Shown: positions 25,447 through 34,176, counted from the stretch's first letter. The stretch is 64,000 nt of DNA from Paenibacillus baekrokdamisoli (GCF_003945345.1 NZ_AP019308.1:5818501-5882500); one strand, 5' to 3'. The notes: generated from the letters alone by a model not told the origin. A program made the numbers and translations.

Positions 25447-25485
25447 AAAGAGCAGCGTGCGTAAAGCGCGTCATGCTCTTTTTTC
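25447..25485 (+). terminator. riboswitch-controlled intrinsic terminator
   Basis: AAGAGCA pairs with TGCTCTT, inner GC pairs extend the stem, and TTTTTT follows. It starts directly after the aptamer's CTGGGCA and about 80 bases before rpiB. Confidence 0.8.
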
Positions 25486-25565
25486 GTCTTTTTGGGCGAA
25501 ATCAGGTATACTAAGCAAATCGACAATTTCCGCCTTTTGGCGGTCACACAGGGAGGATTATTCGT

Positions 25566-26024
25566 ATGAGAATCGCCATTGGCGCGGATCATGCCGGTTA
25601 CCGCTTGAAAGAGGAACTGGTACCTTTTATTCAATCGTTAGGCCATGAAATCGAAGATTTTGGCTGTAATTGTGACCAATCGGTTGATTACCCGGATTAT
25701 GCGCTTCCGGTCTGCGATAAGGTGTCAGAAGGTCAGGCTGACCGCGGTATCCTTATCTGTGGGACGGGTATCGGAATGTCCATTGCGGCGAACAAAGTAC
25801 CTGGTATCCGCTGTGCACTCGTGCACGATATGTTCTCGGCTAAAGCGACACGTGAGCATAATGATACGAATGTTTTGGCTATGGGCGAGCGTGTTATCGG
25901 CCCTGGTATTGCACAGGAAATTATTCGGATTTGGCTGGAGACGCCATTCTCCAATGGTGAACGGCATGTTGGACGCGTTGGTAAAGTTATGCAGCTCGAA
26001 GCTAAATTTGCATCACATCCTTAA
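25566..26024 (+). CDS. rpiB: ribose-5-phosphate isomerase B
   Basis: A 152-residue cytosolic isomerase interconverting ribulose-5-phosphate and ribose-5-phosphate, the precursor of PRPP. Family motifs are IGADHAGYRLKEEL at the N-terminus, GILICGTGIGMSIAANK with the catalytic Cys, and REHNDTNVLAMGERV with active-site residues. It equals ywlF in Bacillus. AGGGAGGA precedes the ATG. It lies first behind the ZTP riboswitch, which makes sense because ribose-5-phosphate feeds purine synthesis. Confidence 0.95.
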   Translation: MRIAIGADHAGYRLKEELVPFIQSLGHEIEDFGCNCDQSVDYPDYALPVCDKVSEGQADRGILICGTGIGMSIAANKVPGIRCALVHDMFSAKATREHNDTNVLAMGERVIGPGIAQEIIRIWLETPFSNGERHVGRVGKVMQLEAKFASHP

Positions 26025-26041
26025 TCATGGAGCGTGAGAAG

Positions 26042-26638
26042 ATGAGCGATGTACGTGAGCTAACAATGGCAGCTGCCGACGTAGAGACGGTCATTCGCGA
26101 GCTTGCGGATGCGGGCGGCATTCGCCCTAAGCAGCTGCTTATCATTGGCGTTTCGACAAGTGAGGTACTCGGACAGCGCATTGGAACGTCCGGTACCTTA
26201 GAAATAGCAGAAGCCATATTTGCAGGTGTAGAAGCCGTAAGGCGAGATATTGGATTTTATCCGGTTTTTCAATGCTGTGAGCATTTGAACAGAGCACTCG
26301 TTATGGAGCAGGAAGCGGCTGACAGGTACGGTCTGGAGCTGGTAAATGCCGTTCCGGTGCCTAAGGCAGGCGGGTCCATGGCAGCCTATGCGTTCAAACA
26401 CCTGCCTCATGCGTGCTTAACGGAAACCGTACAGGCGCATGCAGGCATCGACATTGGGGACACCTTCATCGGTATGCATCTACGCCGCGTGGCGGTGCCG
26501 CTGCGTCCATCCATTCGTTCTATCGGTGCTGCACATTTGACGATGGCCTATACACGGCCTAAGCTCATTGGCGGCGCCCGAGCTGTTTATAGCCTAGAAG
26601 CAGAAAACCCGGAGCTGCCGGGTGGAACCTGTGAGTAA
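26042..26638 (+). CDS. ywlG: YwlG/TIGR01440 family protein
   Basis: A 198-residue conserved protein of unknown activity, syntenic with ywlG between rpiB and glyA. It shows LLIIGVSTSEVLGQRIGTSG, FQCCEHLNRALV (paired Cys plus His) and a C-terminal half with GDTFIGMHLRRVAVPLRPSI. I choose ATG 26042, which follows GGAGCGTGAG; ATG 26027 lacks a site. The function is not known to me. Riboswitch control together with glyA suggests a role near one-carbon or pentose metabolism, but this is inference. Confidence 0.9.
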   Translation: MSDVRELTMAAADVETVIRELADAGGIRPKQLLIIGVSTSEVLGQRIGTSGTLEIAEAIFAGVEAVRRDIGFYPVFQCCEHLNRALVMEQEAADRYGLELVNAVPVPKAGGSMAAYAFKHLPHACLTETVQAHAGIDIGDTFIGMHLRRVAVPLRPSIRSIGAAHLTMAYTRPKLIGGARAVYSLEAENPELPGGTCE

Positions 26639-26674
26639 TCCGAGAATACTAAATTTTAGGAGGATAAATTAACT

Positions 26675-27922
26675 ATGGAACATCTACGTAAGCAAGATCC
26701 CGAAATCTTAAAAGCACTTGGTCTTGAACTGCAGCGTCAACGCGACAACATTGAATTGATTGCATCAGAGAACATTGTTTCAGAAGCTGTACTTGAAGCT
26801 ATGGGAACTGTACTCACGAACAAATACGCAGAAGGCTACCCAGGCAAACGCTACTACGGTGGCTGTGAGCACGTGGATATCGCTGAAGATATCGCTCGTG
26901 ATCGTGCAAAAGAATTGTTCGGTGCTGAGCATGCCAACGTACAGCCGCACTCAGGTGCACAAGCGAACATGGCGGTATATCTTGCTGCCTTAAACCCAGG
27001 TGATACCGTGCTTGGTATGAACCTTGCTCACGGTGGTCACTTGACGCACGGCAGCCCAGTTAACGCTTCCGGTATCCTTTATAACTTCGTTTCTTACGGT
27101 GTTAACGAGAACACATTCACGATTGATTATGAAGAAGTGCGCAAATTGGCGTTCAAGCACCGTCCTAAGATGATTGTGGCAGGCGCTTCCGCTTACCCGC
27201 GTATTATTGATTTTGAAGCACTTGGCAAAATCGCAAACGATGTAGGCGCATTGTTCTTCGTAGATATGGCACATATCGCGGGTCTAGTAGCTGCTGGTCT
27301 GCATCCGAGCCCAGTACCACATGCACATTTCGTAACCACAACGACGCACAAAACGCTTCGCGGACCACGCGGCGGTATGATTCTTTGTCGCAAACCATGG
27401 GCGCAAGCGATCGATAAAGCCGTATTCCCAGGCTCCCAAGGTGGACCTCTTATGCACATAATTGCAGCAAAAGCGGTTGCTTTTGGCGAAGCGCTTCAGC
27501 CTTCCTTCAAAACTTACGGCAAGAATGTAATTGATAATGCAAAAGCCTTGTCCGAAGGTCTTCTTGCGAAAGGTATCAACATTGTTTCCGGCGGTACAGA
27601 CAACCATTTGATGCTGATCGATCTTCGCAACCTGAACATTACAGGTAAAGAGGCTGAGCACGTACTCGATTCCGTTCAAATTACCGTTAATAAAAATGCG
27701 ATTCCATTCGATCCAACAAGCCCGTTCATCACTAGCGGAATTCGGATCGGTACACCAGCGGCAACCTCGCGCGGTATGGGTGTCGAAGCAATGGCAGTTA
27801 TTGCTGAAGTTATCGCATTGACTCTCAAAAACCCTAAAGACGAAGCGGTTCTAGAGAAAGCGCGCGGCATGGTTAGTGACCTAACATCGCAATACCCGCT
27901 CTACCCTGGAATGACTTACTAA
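26675..27922 (+). CDS. glyA: serine hydroxymethyltransferase
   Basis: A 415-residue PLP enzyme converting serine and tetrahydrofolate to glycine and 5,10-methylene-tetrahydrofolate, the main one-carbon source. The PLP lysine is in TTTTHKTLRGPRGG. Substrate motifs include NIELIASENIVSEAV, GYPGKRYYGGCEHVD and VDMAHIAGLVAAG. It has a normal length and ending. An AGGAGG site precedes the ATG. It is the terminal gene of the riboswitch operon, followed by a strong terminator. glyA is a known ZTP-riboswitch target in other bacteria. Confidence 0.98.
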   Translation: MEHLRKQDPEILKALGLELQRQRDNIELIASENIVSEAVLEAMGTVLTNKYAEGYPGKRYYGGCEHVDIAEDIARDRAKELFGAEHANVQPHSGAQANMAVYLAALNPGDTVLGMNLAHGGHLTHGSPVNASGILYNFVSYGVNENTFTIDYEEVRKLAFKHRPKMIVAGASAYPRIIDFEALGKIANDVGALFFVDMAHIAGLVAAGLHPSPVPHAHFVTTTTHKTLRGPRGGMILCRKPWAQAIDKAVFPGSQGGPLMHIIAAKAVAFGEALQPSFKTYGKNVIDNAKALSEGLLAKGINIVSGGTDNHLMLIDLRNLNITGKEAEHVLDSVQITVNKNAIPFDPTSPFITSGIRIGTPAATSRGMGVEAMAVIAEVIALTLKNPKDEAVLEKARGMVSDLTSQYPLYPGMTY

Positions 27923-27943
27923 TAGCTAGCATATTAGCCATTT

Positions 27944-27997
27944 AAGAATGCTCTGCATCATCCGAAACCTGATGATGTAGAGCATTCTTTTTTTTGG
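27944..27997 (+). terminator. strong terminator after glyA
   Basis: AAGAATGCTCTGCATCATC pairs with GATGATGTAGAGCATTCTT and runs into an eight-T tract. Confidence 0.95.
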
Positions 27998-27998
27998 T

Positions 27999-28026
27999 TT
28001 GATAAGGAATCTCTTTGGCGTAAAAT
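27999..28026 (+). promoter_or_regulatory. promoter of AraC-type regulator gene
   Basis: TTGATA (27999-28004), 16 bases, TAAAAT (28021-28026). A Fur-like box follows at 28047, just downstream of the expected start. Confidence 0.55.
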
Positions 28027-28046
28027 TCGTTATTCGTCAGATTCAT

Positions 28047-28061
28047 TGATAATAATTCTCA
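28047..28061. promoter_or_regulatory. Fur-like box (7-1-7) before the AraC-type regulator
   Basis: TGATAAT, A, ATTCTCA matches the Bacillus Fur consensus TGATAAT-N-ATTATCA in 13 of 14 fixed positions. Confidence 0.65.
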
Positions 28062-28129
28062 ATTAAAGTATGATTACTTGTGAAAATGATATAAATACTT
28101 CAGAAGAAAGACGGTGGAGAACAGAAAAG

Positions 28130-29107
28130 ATGAATGATTCGATCCATGATGATTTTCATAATAACTATCCCCGTTATTTAAACATATTGAATGTTCCTGA
28201 TGATCTGGCTATCGATCAGATTGAGATTCCCGAACTGATCGGAAGTGGGGCTATCAAGCGTACAAAGCTACGTCCGGGAATGGAACTGGTCATTGCAGAC
28301 TGTCGTTTGCACCAGAAACAGACGCTTCACTTTCAATCTGATGTCCCCATGATCGAACTTAGCTTCTGGTTAAAAGGGAATAACGATGTCAATCTGTCGG
28401 GTAAGCCTCTTCATATTCGAGATAACCACTGCCAGCTTGCTTTCATGCAGCATCTGGATGCAGAGATGTACTGTACGGCCAATGAACCGATACTAGCTTG
28501 CGAAATCCGGCTGGCAGAATCCGTCTTCATTGATCTGGTCGAGACACTAGGTGGAGATACCAGATTGGACATCAAGCAGATTGTGGCAGCCGAACCGGTC
28601 CGTATTTTTCAGCAAGCGATCCAGCCCTCTGAGCAGTTGCTTGTCCGACAATTGTTGAATTGTCCGTTTGAGCCGCCTTTAAGGAAGATGTATATAGAGG
28701 GGAAAGCACTGGAATTACTAGCGATCTATTTGCAGAAATGTTTGTTCGACACTGACGATTCAATCCCAAGAAACGGGAAGGGACTGCGCCGAACGGATCT
28801 AGATAAGATCTGTGCAGCGGCGGATATGCTTGTGGCTCGGATGGATCAGCCGCCTTCCTTGCTTGAATTATCCCGGATGGCAGGAATTAGTGATTTCAAA
28901 CTGAAAACGGGCTTTAGGGAGCTTTACGGCACGACGGTATTCGGTTATTTGCGTGACAAGCGAATGGAACAAGCACTGTTCCTGCTGGAGACAGAAGGGA
29001 TCAGCGTGTATGAAGCAGCCATTGCAACCGGCTACTCTAACCCAAGTCATTTCGCCTCCGTTTTCCGGGAGAAATACGGTTTTAATCCGGGACAATGGGG
29101 TAAATGA
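28130..29107 (+). CDS. AraC-family regulator of the PchR/YbtA type
   Basis: A 325-residue regulator. The N-terminal domain has a beta-rich sensing region (PGMELVIADCRLHQKQTLHF, LSFWLKGNND), and the C-terminal 110 residues carry two HTH motifs with the PchR-like ending GYSNPSHFASVFREKYGFNP. Such regulators often sense a siderophore and activate its export or uptake genes. ATG 28130 is chosen because GGTGGAG lies 10 bases upstream; an ATG at 28070 has no ribosome site and abuts the Fur box. The divergence from the N-terminal AraC of this window shows it is a different subfamily. The MFS exporter downstream is the likely target. Confidence 0.85.
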   Translation: MNDSIHDDFHNNYPRYLNILNVPDDLAIDQIEIPELIGSGAIKRTKLRPGMELVIADCRLHQKQTLHFQSDVPMIELSFWLKGNNDVNLSGKPLHIRDNHCQLAFMQHLDAEMYCTANEPILACEIRLAESVFIDLVETLGGDTRLDIKQIVAAEPVRIFQQAIQPSEQLLVRQLLNCPFEPPLRKMYIEGKALELLAIYLQKCLFDTDDSIPRNGKGLRRTDLDKICAAADMLVARMDQPPSLLELSRMAGISDFKLKTGFRELYGTTVFGYLRDKRMEQALFLLETEGISVYEAAIATGYSNPSHFASVFREKYGFNPGQWGK

Positions 29108-29133
29108 AGTGAAGAAGATAAAGCGAACGAGAA

Positions 29134-29163
29134 GAAGCAGCCAAGCGGTTGTTTCTTTTTTTG
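29134..29163 (+). terminator. terminator after the AraC-type gene
   Basis: GAAGCAGCC and GGTTGTTTC pair (with G-U pairs) ahead of TTTTTTT. Confidence 0.75.
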
Positions 29164-29231
29164 TCTAGTTGAGCATTCACCCTAAATAGGCAGATATTAA
29201 CCGTACAGCAGCGGACTTTTCATGATTGAAA

Positions 29232-29246
29232 TGATAATCTTTCTCA
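29232..29246. promoter_or_regulatory. Fur-like box before exporter copy 2
   Basis: TGATAAT, C, TTTCTCA matches the Fur 7-1-7 consensus in 12 of 14 positions and lies 65 bases before the exporter start. Confidence 0.55.
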
Positions 29247-29311
29247 TGTAGGGACAGGAAACAAGCGGATGGGGGACTATCTAGTATTAATTAAGGATGT
29301 GGAGAGTGTTT

Positions 29312-30769
29312 ATGAGTAATCCTCAAATGAAGGAAATACGATTCTGGCCCGTTATGAGTGCTATATTTATTGGGTCATTTTTATGCGTATTAGCATCAGC
29401 TACAATTAATCTCGCGCTTGAGATTCTTACGACTCATTTTGAAACAACATTGAGTTCCGTTCAGTGGACGTTAACCGGCTTTATGCTTGCAATGGGCACA
29501 ACGGCGCCGCTTGTTGGGTATTTGGGGGAGAAGTTCAGCTATAAGAGATTGTATCTCTTCTCGTTGATCGGCTTCATAATTGCTTCCGCTTTGTGCGCGG
29601 CAGCATGGAATGAGAGCTCTTTGATCGTGTTTCGGGTATTACAGGGGGCATTCAGTGGACTGATTATTCCGGCTACGATGTCAATTATCTATCAGATTAT
29701 GCCAAGGGAAAAACAACCAATGGCTATAGCCATGTGGGGGTTGGCCGCAATGCTGGCTCCGGCTTTTGGACCGACGATTAGCGGATGGATTTTGCAAAAC
29801 TTTGACTGGCAATGGCTGTTCCTCATGAATATACCGATCGGCCTGATCGCGATCTGGTTCGTCGCCGCGTATATTCCTTATTATCGTCTTAGCGTTCCCA
29901 AGAGCTTTGATGGTTTTGGTTTCTTAACGGTTGTTCTGAGCAGCTCGTCTTTGCTGCTGGCGCTTGGTCAAGGACATAACTGGGGCTGGGGCTCCTGGAA
30001 GATTATCTCCTTATTAGTCGGTGGAGTAATCATGTTACTTTTATTCATATGGAGAGAACTGACGGCCTCAACCCCGCTCCTAGATTTAAGAGTATTCAAA
30101 AACGGTAGATTTACTTTAAATGCGATTATCACCAATATCATTACAATCAGCTTATATTCCGGTACATTCTTGACCCCGATATTCCTCCAGAGAATCCAGC
30201 ATGTATCGGCGATGGATACAGGGTTAATTCTACTGCCTGCTTCGTTAGTAATGGCCTTGTCGATGCCTCTTGTCGGTAAGTTATACGACATTGTTGGCCC
30301 TCGCTTGCTCATGTCAGTCGGAATTATACTGCTTGCAGTTGGTACATTAACACAAAGCTGGTTAAGCATAGACGTATCCCACTCTTACATTCTGGGATGG
30401 ATGATCGTACGAAATCTTGGAATTGCCTTGGTAATGATGCCTTCAAGCAATGCGGGAATGGAACAAATTCCTGCAGAACTGTCGGGCCATGCATCATCGA
30501 TTACCAACTGGACGCGGAACGTCTTCGGCTCTTTCGCGATTGCGATCTTCACGACATTGCTGGCTTCCCGGTCTATTCATCATGCGGAGAATCTGATTGG
30601 TGCAGGCGATACGGACAAAGCTCACTATGGGATGATGGCTTTCACGATGAGCGTGAACGATGTGTATTTGATTGCTACCTTTATTGCGGTTGCCACGCTG
30701 CCCCTAAGCTTATTTGTAGGTAAAATGAAGCGAACGGCAGCTGCTAAGGCGGAAAAACAATCTGCCTAA
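29312..30769 (+). CDS. DHA2-family MFS exporter, copy 2 (possible siderophore exporter)
   Basis: A 485-residue, about 14-helix transporter very similar to the product of 21072-22523; both share QWTLTGFMLAMGT and SGHASSITNWTRNVFGSFAI. The ATG at 29312 follows GGAGAG; an in-frame ATG at 29297 adds five residues. The gene stands behind a Fur-like box and a PchR-type AraC gene, also Fur-boxed. This points to iron-responsive export, perhaps of a siderophore or metal chelator, but homology alone only supports multidrug-type export. Confidence 0.9.
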   Translation: MSNPQMKEIRFWPVMSAIFIGSFLCVLASATINLALEILTTHFETTLSSVQWTLTGFMLAMGTTAPLVGYLGEKFSYKRLYLFSLIGFIIASALCAAAWNESSLIVFRVLQGAFSGLIIPATMSIIYQIMPREKQPMAIAMWGLAAMLAPAFGPTISGWILQNFDWQWLFLMNIPIGLIAIWFVAAYIPYYRLSVPKSFDGFGFLTVVLSSSSLLLALGQGHNWGWGSWKIISLLVGGVIMLLLFIWRELTASTPLLDLRVFKNGRFTLNAIITNIITISLYSGTFLTPIFLQRIQHVSAMDTGLILLPASLVMALSMPLVGKLYDIVGPRLLMSVGIILLAVGTLTQSWLSIDVSHSYILGWMIVRNLGIALVMMPSSNAGMEQIPAELSGHASSITNWTRNVFGSFAIAIFTTLLASRSIHHAENLIGAGDTDKAHYGMMAFTMSVNDVYLIATFIAVATLPLSLFVGKMKRTAAAKAEKQSA

Positions 30770-30779
30770 TCTCTGCACG

Positions 30780-30828
30780 GAGCCGAGATGTAACGGGAAA
30801 TACATCCACTACATTTCTGGCTCTTTTT
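30780..30828 (+). terminator. terminator after exporter copy 2
   Basis: GAGCC-GAGATGTA pairs with TACATTTCTGGCTC with one bulge, followed by TTTTT. Confidence 0.7.
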
Positions 30829-30954
30829 CTGATTACAGCCTTTTTGACTGAGAGAGTCCGCCTATATTCATCCTAAAGTTTACATAAAACGGCTGAAACT
30901 AGCAGCTCTCGCATGGTATCATAGAGATATACCAACGGAAGCAGGTGAACAGAT

Positions 30955-32025
30955 ATGGGCTCATCCATCTTTGGTTTATTCTTTGTTATCGTTATTATTG
31001 TTATAGTCGTTGGAATCATTTTGCAGCTGTCGAAATCAGGCTCAAGGTTCGGTTCACCGCAAAGAGGACCTAGACGCAGGATATCCTTACCGAATCGTAA
31101 ACCGCCTGAATTTCTTGGTGTTCCGAAGCAGCATCCCGCAAGGGCAGTTTCCGAACGTTTGGAGGCTGTACTGACAGTGGATTTTGAGGAACGCATCAAG
31201 GATCGTGTGCTGAAAATCAACCCTGCGATGCGCGAGGGTGAATGGCAGTGGCAATGGTTTGAATTGAAACGGTATTTTCTAATGTGTGCAATTTTACGCG
31301 GCGTACCTATGTATAGTGTTAAGGTGGATGTGGTGTGGCATGAGATGCTCATGTTCACAAGGGAATATGAGCAATTCTGCAAACAACTTTGCGGCGGGCT
31401 TATTCACCACGCTCCACATGCTGCCGATGCGAAACCAGATCCAGGCGAACGCGCGTGGTTTGACTGGGTTTATGGAGAATTGTTTGAATCAACACCTGTG
31501 AGCGGACAGCTATGGGGGTCATTCTACAGGGTCCCTTTGCAAGAAGAACGTATTCGTGATTTAGATGGTCTAAGCAGAGAGCAGCTCAAGGATCAGCTCT
31601 TCAATCATAAAGCCGCGGAGCTGTTCCCGGATATTCATGCAGCGGCTGCTTACTTGATTGATAGGGGTAAAAGGCTTGCTACCGAAGCGAGACGCGGTGA
31701 TCGTCGATCTAGTACTGATGATTCAGCTTATCAGTCCCAGTGGCAGGATGCCTCCATGATGACAGGATTATTGTCGGGAGCATTCTTCTTCTCATCTCTG
31801 CATGATTCCGGTGACTTCAATCGTCAGATGGACGATGCCCAGACTAAAGAACAACGAGAGCACAATAGCAGCTGCGGGAGTTCTTCCTACGTGTGCAGCA
31901 GCGATAACAATGGGGGTCACAACTGCAGCAGCTCTTCCTGCAGTTCAGGTGGTGGGGACGGAGGTTCCTCCTGCGGTGGATCTTCATGTGGAGGTGGAGG
32001 CTGTGGCGGAGGCGGCGGGGATTGA
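30955..32025 (+). CDS. membrane-anchored protein with GRDP-like domain and Gly/Ser/Cys-rich tail
   Basis: A 356-residue protein. Residues 5-27 are one hydrophobic helix. The middle has VDVVWHEMLMFTREYEQFC and GGLIHHAP, a pattern like the WH...YxxFC...HH.P region of glycine-rich domain (GRDP/DUF1399-type) proteins. The final 55 residues are almost only Ser, Gly and Cys, with seven Cys (for example SSCGGSSCGGGGCGGGGG). Similar Cys/Gly tails occur on uncharacterised bacterial membrane proteins. It may bind metal, form disulfides or be processed. AGCAGGTGA precedes the ATG. It sits between glyA and upp, where Bacillus has no gene. Function unknown. Confidence 0.85.
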   Translation: MGSSIFGLFFVIVIIVIVVGIILQLSKSGSRFGSPQRGPRRRISLPNRKPPEFLGVPKQHPARAVSERLEAVLTVDFEERIKDRVLKINPAMREGEWQWQWFELKRYFLMCAILRGVPMYSVKVDVVWHEMLMFTREYEQFCKQLCGGLIHHAPHAADAKPDPGERAWFDWVYGELFESTPVSGQLWGSFYRVPLQEERIRDLDGLSREQLKDQLFNHKAAELFPDIHAAAAYLIDRGKRLATEARRGDRRSSTDDSAYQSQWQDASMMTGLLSGAFFFSSLHDSGDFNRQMDDAQTKEQREHNSSCGSSSYVCSSDNNGGHNCSSSSCSSGGGDGGSSCGGSSCGGGGCGGGGGD

Positions 32026-32070
32026 ATAGTAGACGATTGGCCTGAGCGTGGATGGTCTAAAACCCTCAAT

Positions 32071-32112
32071 AACCGGCAGTTTCCAGACCAATTGGAGCTG
32101 CTGGTTTTTTTT
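32071..32112 (+). terminator. terminator after the Cys-tail gene
   Basis: AACCGGCAGTTTCC pairs imperfectly with GGAGCTGCTGGTT, followed by eight T. Confidence 0.85.
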
Positions 32113-32125
32113 ACGCCGCACGTAG

Positions 32126-32156
32126 TTGTGCACAAACAAGTACTCGGTGCTATAAT
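32126..32156 (+). promoter_or_regulatory. upp promoter
   Basis: TATAAT at 32151-32156; TTGTGC at 32126-32131 is a -35 candidate at a long 19-base spacing. Confidence 0.5.
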
Positions 32157-32233
32157 AGACAGGATTGTGTTGAGACAATGTAAAAAAAAGACCTAATTTC
32201 ACTAGCTGCGAAGCTTTCACAGGAGGCAATACC

Positions 32234-32863
32234 ATGGGCAATCTGACGATTTGCGACCATCCATTAATTCAGCACAAATTGACCTATATCCGAGACAAAA
32301 ATACGAATACGAAAGATTTTCGTGAGCTCGTTGATGAAGTAGCTACTTTAATGGCTTATGAAATCACAAGAGATTTACCTTTAGAAACGGTAACTGTAGC
32401 AACACCGGTTACGAACGCATCCAGCAAAGTTGTTTCTGGACGCATGCTTGGAATTGTACCCATTCTGCGTGCTGGTCTTGGCATGGTAGAGGGGATGCTC
32501 AAGCTGATTCCTTCTGCGAAAGTTGGGCATATCGGGCTTTTCCGTAACCCGGAAACACTTGAGCCGGTGGAGTATTACGTTAATCTTCCTTCCGATGCAA
32601 CCGAGCGACTTCTTATTGTTATCGATCCGATGCTGGCGACTGGCGGCTCGGCATGTGCGGCTATTCAAGCGTTGAAGCAGAGGGGCTGTCAACAGATCAA
32701 GCTAATGTGCTTGATTGCTGCTCCAGAAGGCGTGGAAGTCGTGCAGAAGGCTCATCCTGACGTTGATATTTATCTTGCTGCTATGGATGACCATCTCAAT
32801 GACCACGGCTACATCGTCCCGGGGCTTGGAGATGCCGGAGATCGCATGTTCGGTACCAAATAA
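32234..32863 (+). CDS. upp: uracil phosphoribosyltransferase
   Basis: A 209-residue salvage enzyme making UMP from uracil and PRPP. The PRPP loop is LLIVIDPMLATGGSACAAIQ, and the C-terminal uracil-binding part is YIVPGLGDAGDRMFGTK. The length is typical. GGAGGC precedes the ATG. It is syntenic with Bacillus, where upp lies between glyA and the atp operon. Confidence 0.97.
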   Translation: MGNLTICDHPLIQHKLTYIRDKNTNTKDFRELVDEVATLMAYEITRDLPLETVTVATPVTNASSKVVSGRMLGIVPILRAGLGMVEGMLKLIPSAKVGHIGLFRNPETLEPVEYYVNLPSDATERLLIVIDPMLATGGSACAAIQALKQRGCQQIKLMCLIAAPEGVEVVQKAHPDVDIYLAAMDDHLNDHGYIVPGLGDAGDRMFGTK

Positions 32864-32894
32864 TCGCGTTATCTAATCATAGGAGTGACAATTA

Positions 32895-34043
32895 GTGGCT
32901 AAATTAAAAGTAATGACAATTTTCGGTACAAGGCCTGAGGCGGTTAAGATGGCGCCACTTGTACTTGAGCTTCAGAAACATCCCGATGAGATTGAATCGA
33001 TCGTGTGTGTAACGGCGCAGCATCGCCAAATGCTGGATCAGGTTCTGGATTTTTTTGAGATTGCCCCCAATTACGACCTTAACGTAATGAAAGATAGACA
33101 AACGCTGACAGAAACTACAGTTCGCGTTCTGGAGGGTCTTGAACCGGTTCTTCGCGAAGCAAAGCCTGATATCGTACTCGTTCATGGAGATACGCAGACG
33201 ACATTTCTGGCGAGCTATGCTTCTTTCATCCAACAAATTCAAGTTGGCCATGTAGAAGCTGGTCTTCGTACGTGGAATAAAATGTCGCCGTATCCCGAGG
33301 AAATGAATCGGCAGCTTGCGGGGGTTCTTTCTGATGTGCATTTTGCACCGACCGAATGGTCAGCTAACAATTTGCGCAAGGAAAATAAATCAGACAGCAC
33401 CATCTACGTAACGGGTAATACCGCCACAGATGTTTTTCAATATACCGTTGATAAATCCTTCACTCACCCTATACTGGATTGGGCGAAGGGGAAGCGAATG
33501 ATCCTGATGACCGCTCATCGCCGCGAAGCGCTTGGTGAACCGCATCGGAATATCTTCCGTGCTGTTAAGCGAATTGCGGATGAGTTCGAAGATGTTGCGA
33601 TTGTCTATGCTGTTCATCCAAATCCTGCGGTACGTGAGCCCGCGAATGAAATTCTCGGAGATCATCCGCGCGTGAAGCTAATTGATCCGCTCGACGTATT
33701 CGAGTTTCACAACTTCTATCCGCATACGTATATGATTTTGACGGATTCAGGCGGATTACAGGAAGAAGCACCATCGTTCGGCGTACCGACACTTGTGCTG
33801 CGAGACACGACAGAGCGTCCAGAAGGCATTGAGGCAGGCACACTGGAGCTTGTTGGTACCGATGAAGAAGCGGTTTACAGCCGCACGCGTGCCTTGCTGA
33901 CAGATAATCAACTGTATGAAAAAATGAGCAAAGCTGCCAATCCATATGGAGATGGACAAGCATCCTTCCGTATTGTACAAGCCATCCTGCATCATTTTGG
34001 AAAAATAGCAGAGCGGCCAGATACGTTCACACAACGTTCATAG
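32895..34043 (+). CDS. mnaA: UDP-N-acetylglucosamine 2-epimerase
   Basis: A 382-residue non-hydrolysing epimerase interconverting UDP-GlcNAc and UDP-ManNAc, the precursor of teichoic acid linkage units and secondary polymers. Motifs include IFGTRPEAVKMAPLV, VLVHGDTQTT, VGHVEAGLRT and LTDSGGLQEEAPSFG, which carry the catalytic acidic residues and the UDP-binding site. GTG start after AGGAGTGA, 31 bases after upp. The first two genes form an operon before the ATP synthase promoter. Confidence 0.95.
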   Translation: MAKLKVMTIFGTRPEAVKMAPLVLELQKHPDEIESIVCVTAQHRQMLDQVLDFFEIAPNYDLNVMKDRQTLTETTVRVLEGLEPVLREAKPDIVLVHGDTQTTFLASYASFIQQIQVGHVEAGLRTWNKMSPYPEEMNRQLAGVLSDVHFAPTEWSANNLRKENKSDSTIYVTGNTATDVFQYTVDKSFTHPILDWAKGKRMILMTAHRREALGEPHRNIFRAVKRIADEFEDVAIVYAVHPNPAVREPANEILGDHPRVKLIDPLDVFEFHNFYPHTYMILTDSGGLQEEAPSFGVPTLVLRDTTERPEGIEAGTLELVGTDEEAVYSRTRALLTDNQLYEKMSKAANPYGDGQASFRIVQAILHHFGKIAERPDTFTQRS

Positions 34044-34110
34044 GTTATATTGATATAGTGGCATGGTTAGCAACTTCACAGCATACAGTGCTACTGTACG
34101 GTTTGTATGG

Positions 34111-34142
34111 TCGAAAACCCTAGACAGATCAAGGGTTTTCGA
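34111..34142 (+). terminator. stem-loop after mnaA (terminator or attenuator)
   Basis: TCGAAAACCCT and AGGGTTTTCGA form a perfect 11-bp stem with a 10-base loop; the T run is poor. Confidence 0.6.
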
Positions 34143-34176
34143 CTTCCTGTTCACTAAATGTTTGAATTTATATCAA

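Noticed and set aside
25210..25464. 84-residue frame after ywlE
   Set aside because: Covers direct repeats, the riboswitch promoter and the aptamer; no ribosome site.
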